The notes below the pieces were generated by a model that had not been told where the DNA came from, searched no databases, and saw only the letters and a list, made by a program, of their open reading frames with translations. Made by a program: the position numbers and the translations under genes. Shown piece by piece: positions 7,629 to 9,632 of a DNA stretch of 9,632 bases. This DNA is from Croceimicrobium sp965658275 (GTDB taxonomy: Bacteria > Bacteroidota > Bacteroidia > Flavobacteriales > Schleiferiaceae): the NCBI GenBank assembly GCA_965658275.1, contig CBFHRN010000067.1, positions 1 through 9,632 of the forward strand. The letters run 5' to 3'. Each line of letters begins with the position of its first letter. Within the stretch, counting starts at the first letter, position 1.

Positions 7629-7700
7629 AGAATACCGCATGCATTCAACACTCTTGTCTCTCAACAAATTAGTAAACATTTGGCTAAGGAGCGGTATTCT
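7629..7700. repeat. Perfect 10-bp inverted repeat with 52-nt spacer in the divergent promoter region
   Basis: The left arm AGAATACCGC (7629-7638) and the right arm GCGGTATTCT (7691-7700) are exact reverse complements. Their centres are 62 bp apart, close to six turns of B-DNA, so proteins bound to both arms would lie on the same face of the helix. The repeat lies wholly within the 166-bp non-coding spacer between the divergent pgpH and thiolase starts. The right arm is 28 nt upstream of the thiolase ATG, and the left arm 68 nt from the pgpH ATG. The arms are about half GC in an AT-rich spacer. It may be a two-site operator or a long-range RNA stem; neither is proven. Confidence 0.7.
7654..7682 (+). 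promoter_or_regulatory. Possible Bacteroidota-type promoter for the thiolase gene
   Basis: TTG at 7654-7656, an 18-nt gap, then AACATTTG at 7675-7682. The latter matches the -7 consensus TAnnTTTG except for its first base. It would start transcription near 7688-7690, just before the right arm of the inverted repeat at 7691-7700, with a leader of about 40 nt. A TATAAT at 7705-7710 is an alternative, but it would leave a leader of only about 11 nt and is not the usual form in this phylum. Confidence 0.3.
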
Positions 7701-7727
7701 GTCTTATAATCTTAAAAATCACCTCTC

Positions 7728-8906
7728 ATGAAAGATGTAATTATTGTTTCGGCAGTAAGAACTCCCCTTGGCGGATTCTTAGGCAGTTTATCAAGCCTAA
7801 GCGCCACACAATTAGGTTCCATTGCCATTAAGGGCGCATTGGATAAAATCAATTTAGACCCCAGCGAAGTGCAGGAAGTACTTATGGGTAATGTGCTGCA
7901 GGCCGGCGTAGGTCAGGCTCCTGCCCGCCAAGCCGCCATGGGCGCTGGAATCCCTGATACTGTTCCTTGTACAACGGTTAATAAAGTATGTTCTTCCGGC
8001 ATGAAAGCCCTCATGCAAGCGGCTCAAGCGATTCGATGTGGCGACGCCGATGTTGTGGTAGCCGGTGGTATGGAAAGCATGAGTAATGTGCCACATTATT
8101 TGGATGGTCGCAATGGCGTAAAGCTAGGAGACATCAAAATGAAAGACGGCTTATTACGCGATGGGCTAATCGATGTTTACGACGGTGTGCATATGGGTAA
8201 TTGTGCCGAATTATGTGCCAAAGACATGGAGTTTAGCCGCGAAGAGCAAGATAATTTTGCTTTGGAAAGCTACCGCAGAAGTGCCGAGTCTTGGAAGAAC
8301 GGCAAGTTTGACGAGGAAGTAATCCCGGTTTCCATCCCACAGCGTCGGGGTGAACCGATGGTTGTAAATAATGATGAAGATGTATTTAAAGTAAAAGCTG
8401 AAAAGGTTCCTACTCTGCGTCCCGTATTTGATAAAGAAGGAACGGTTACCGCAGCTAATGCTTCCAACATCAATGATGGCGCTGCTGCTTTAGTACTGAT
8501 GTCGGCCGAAAAGGCCGCTGCCTTAGGTTTAAAGCCTCTCGCTAAGATTACCGGCTACGCAGATGCTGCGCATGAACCCAAATGGTTTACCACTGCTCCG
8601 GCCAAAGCTTTACCAAAAGCCCTCGATAAAGCAGGAGTTAGCTTGGAGCAAGTAGACGCCTTTGAATTAAATGAGGCCTTCTCGGTGGTTGGTCTGGCCA
8701 ATATCAAAATTTTAGGTATCGATGCCGCCAAAACCAATGTTAATGGCGGAGCGGTATCCATGGGACACCCTCTGGGTGCTTCTGGTGCAAGAATTATCGT
8801 TACGCTAATTAATGTATTGAAGCAAAATGGTGGCAAAATAGGTGCCGCTGGTATTTGTAATGGTGGCGGGGGTGCCTCAGCTATGGTAATTGAAAATCTA
8901 GGCTAA
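7728..8906 (+). CDS. atoB: Acetyl-CoA C-acetyltransferase (T2-like thiolase)
   Basis: This 392-residue thiolase catalyses reversible acetyl-CoA condensation to acetoacetyl-CoA, or the reverse cleavage at the end of beta-oxidation, ketone-body or isoleucine breakdown. The nucleophile is C88 in NKVCSSGMKAL, with H347 in SMGHPLGASGAR and the second cysteine C377 in ICNGGGGAS. NEAF precedes them in the usual place. The length and positions match the Zoogloea biosynthetic thiolase (C89, H348, C378, 392 residues) with an offset of one. The loop AAHEPKWFTTAPAKAL resembles mitochondrial ACAT1 (T2), with a Phe where the Zoogloea enzyme has the MG-type loop; this may widen the substrate range to 2-methyl-branched acyl-CoA (inference). 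Longer-chain 3-ketoacyl-CoA thiolase activity cannot be excluded. The ATG at 7728 starts the conserved KDVIIVSAVRTP. The stop is 3 nt before the next gene, so the two are probably co-transcribed. Confidence 0.92.
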   Translation: MKDVIIVSAVRTPLGGFLGSLSSLSATQLGSIAIKGALDKINLDPSEVQEVLMGNVLQAGVGQAPARQAAMGAGIPDTVPCTTVNKVCSSGMKALMQAAQAIRCGDADVVVAGGMESMSNVPHYLDGRNGVKLGDIKMKDGLLRDGLIDVYDGVHMGNCAELCAKDMEFSREEQDNFALESYRRSAESWKNGKFDEEVIPVSIPQRRGEPMVVNNDEDVFKVKAEKVPTLRPVFDKEGTVTAANASNINDGAAALVLMSAEKAAALGLKPLAKITGYADAAHEPKWFTTAPAKALPKALDKAGVSLEQVDAFELNEAFSVVGLANIKILGIDAAKTNVNGGAVSMGHPLGASGARIIVTLINVLKQNGGKIGAAGICNGGGGASAMVIENLG

Positions 8907-8909
8907 TAA

Positions 8910-9632
8910 ATGGTCAAAGGTATCTGCAAACTAAGTGTCATTCCTATGCGCCTAGAAGCCTCGGATGCATCAGAAATGGTGAATCAAGTGGTTTTTGGGG
9001 AAAGCTATGATGTCTTAGAGCAGCGCAAAAAATGGCTTCGGGTTCGTTTGCACCACGACCGTTATGAAGGTTGGATCGATCGCAAGCAATTTCATCCCAT
9101 GGATGAAAAACAAGCGGAACGACGCGCCAAAGCCAAATTGTGGATTGCCTCTGATTTAATTGAAATTGTTTCTCAAGTGGATGGGGGAAGCTTCTTCCCC
9201 ATCTTCTTGGGTTCTTTGATTCCTAATTTAGACAAGGAAAATAATTTTAAGCTGGCCGATGAAAAATTTCATTTCAACGGGCCTGCTGTGCATAAGAAGC
9301 AAAACCGAGAGCAATTGATTGAAGTCGCTTTTCAATACCTCCATGCTCCCTATCTATGGGGTGGTCGCACGCCCTTTGGGATCGACTGCTCGGGCTTTAC
9401 CCAAATGGTGTATCGCCTCTGCGGACATCAAATCCCAAGAGATGCCTACCAGCAAGCCGAGCTTGGTGAAACGCTTAGCTTTATTGAAGAATCGGAACCA
9501 GGTGACTTAGCCTTTTTCGACAATAAGGAAGGGCGGATTACCCATGTTGGCATCATTCTAAAAGACAATTACATCTTACATGCCTCTGGGAAAGTACGCT
9601 TGGACCGCCTAGACCAAAGCGGGATCTTTAAC
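8910..9632 (+). CDS. SH3-NlpC/P60 family (C40) cysteine peptidase, 3'-truncated
   Basis: The frame is open from ATG 8910 to the window end, giving 241 residues; only a short C-terminal piece is likely missing. The family cuts gamma-D-glutamyl-diamino acid bonds in peptidoglycan stem peptides. Residues about 4-62 form an SH3-like domain (GICKLSVIPMRLEASD, ending EGWIDRKQF), and about 130-241 the NlpC/P60 domain. The catalytic residues are C160 in WGGRTPFGIDCSGF, H212 in THVGI and H224 in ILHASG. No signal peptide or lipobox is visible, although the substrate in the wall is outside the cytoplasm. So it may act on imported muropeptides in the cytoplasm, as a recycling enzyme, or use another export route (inference). 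The ATG follows the tandem TAATAA ending the thiolase gene, with no Shine-Dalgarno. Domain assignment is firm; location and exact bond are uncertain. Confidence 0.9.
   Translation, partial: MVKGICKLSVIPMRLEASDASEMVNQVVFGESYDVLEQRKKWLRVRLHHDRYEGWIDRKQFHPMDEKQAERRAKAKLWIASDLIEIVSQVDGGSFFPIFLGSLIPNLDKENNFKLADEKFHFNGPAVHKKQNREQLIEVAFQYLHAPYLWGGRTPFGIDCSGFTQMVYRLCGHQIPRDAYQQAELGETLSFIEESEPGDLAFFDNKEGRITHVGIILKDNYILHASGKVRLDRLDQSGIFN

Noticed and set aside
7705..7710. TATAAT as a sigma70-type -10 box
   Set aside because: It is only 18 nt from the ATG, lacks a good -35 at normal spacing, and Bacteroidota normally use TAnnTTTG; kept only as an alternative.
8555..8836. Minus-strand 93-residue open frame within the thiolase gene
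   Set aside because: Shadow of a strongly conserved coding region; no independent support.
1..9632. CRISPR arrays, tRNA/rRNA genes, transposases, phage or defence modules
   Set aside because: Almost all of the window is accounted for by housekeeping or metabolic genes; no repeat array, RNA gene or mobile-element motif was seen in the two short spacers.

Overview
This window reads as ordinary chromosomal DNA from a member of the Bacteroidota, most likely Flavobacteriales (inference). The evidence is a type IX secretion (T9SS) C-terminal sorting domain on a secreted peptidase, a GWxTD-domain protein, a PgpH-type 7TM-HD phosphodiesterase, start codons without recognisable Shine-Dalgarno sequences, and densely packed genes. 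I found no tRNA, rRNA, CRISPR array, insertion sequence, integrase or phage gene, and nothing that looks recently transferred.

Left block, + strand (1-5468): a 5'-truncated GWxTD protein runs into rlmB (23S rRNA 2'-O-methyltransferase) with a 50-nt out-of-frame overlap. Four nt after rlmB comes a secreted M1 metallopeptidase with a T9SS tail. A 67-nt spacer carrying a small inverted repeat follows. Then come a 100-residue protein I do not recognise and, overlapping it by 14 nt, a lipoprotein endo-beta-1,4-galactanase of family GH53. The tight spacing suggests one or two transcripts, but the products share no obvious pathway: RNA modification, extracellular peptide breakdown and pectic galactan breakdown.

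Central gene, - strand (5465-7561): a full-length PgpH-like c-di-AMP phosphodiesterase converges on the galactanase gene, and the two stop codons overlap. All expected metal-binding residues of its HD domain are present.

Right block, + strand (7728-9632): a T2-like acetyl-CoA acetyltransferase (thiolase) is followed after 3 nt by an SH3-NlpC/P60 cysteine peptidase cut by the window end. The 166-bp divergent spacer between pgpH and the thiolase holds a perfect 10-bp inverted repeat whose arms are 62 bp apart, about six helical turns. It is the most notable unexplained signal here and a candidate two-site operator.

I did not find a convincing new multi-gene system. The best leads are the spaced inverted repeat, the unassigned 100-residue protein coupled to the galactanase, and the out-of-frame GWxTD/rlmB overlap.
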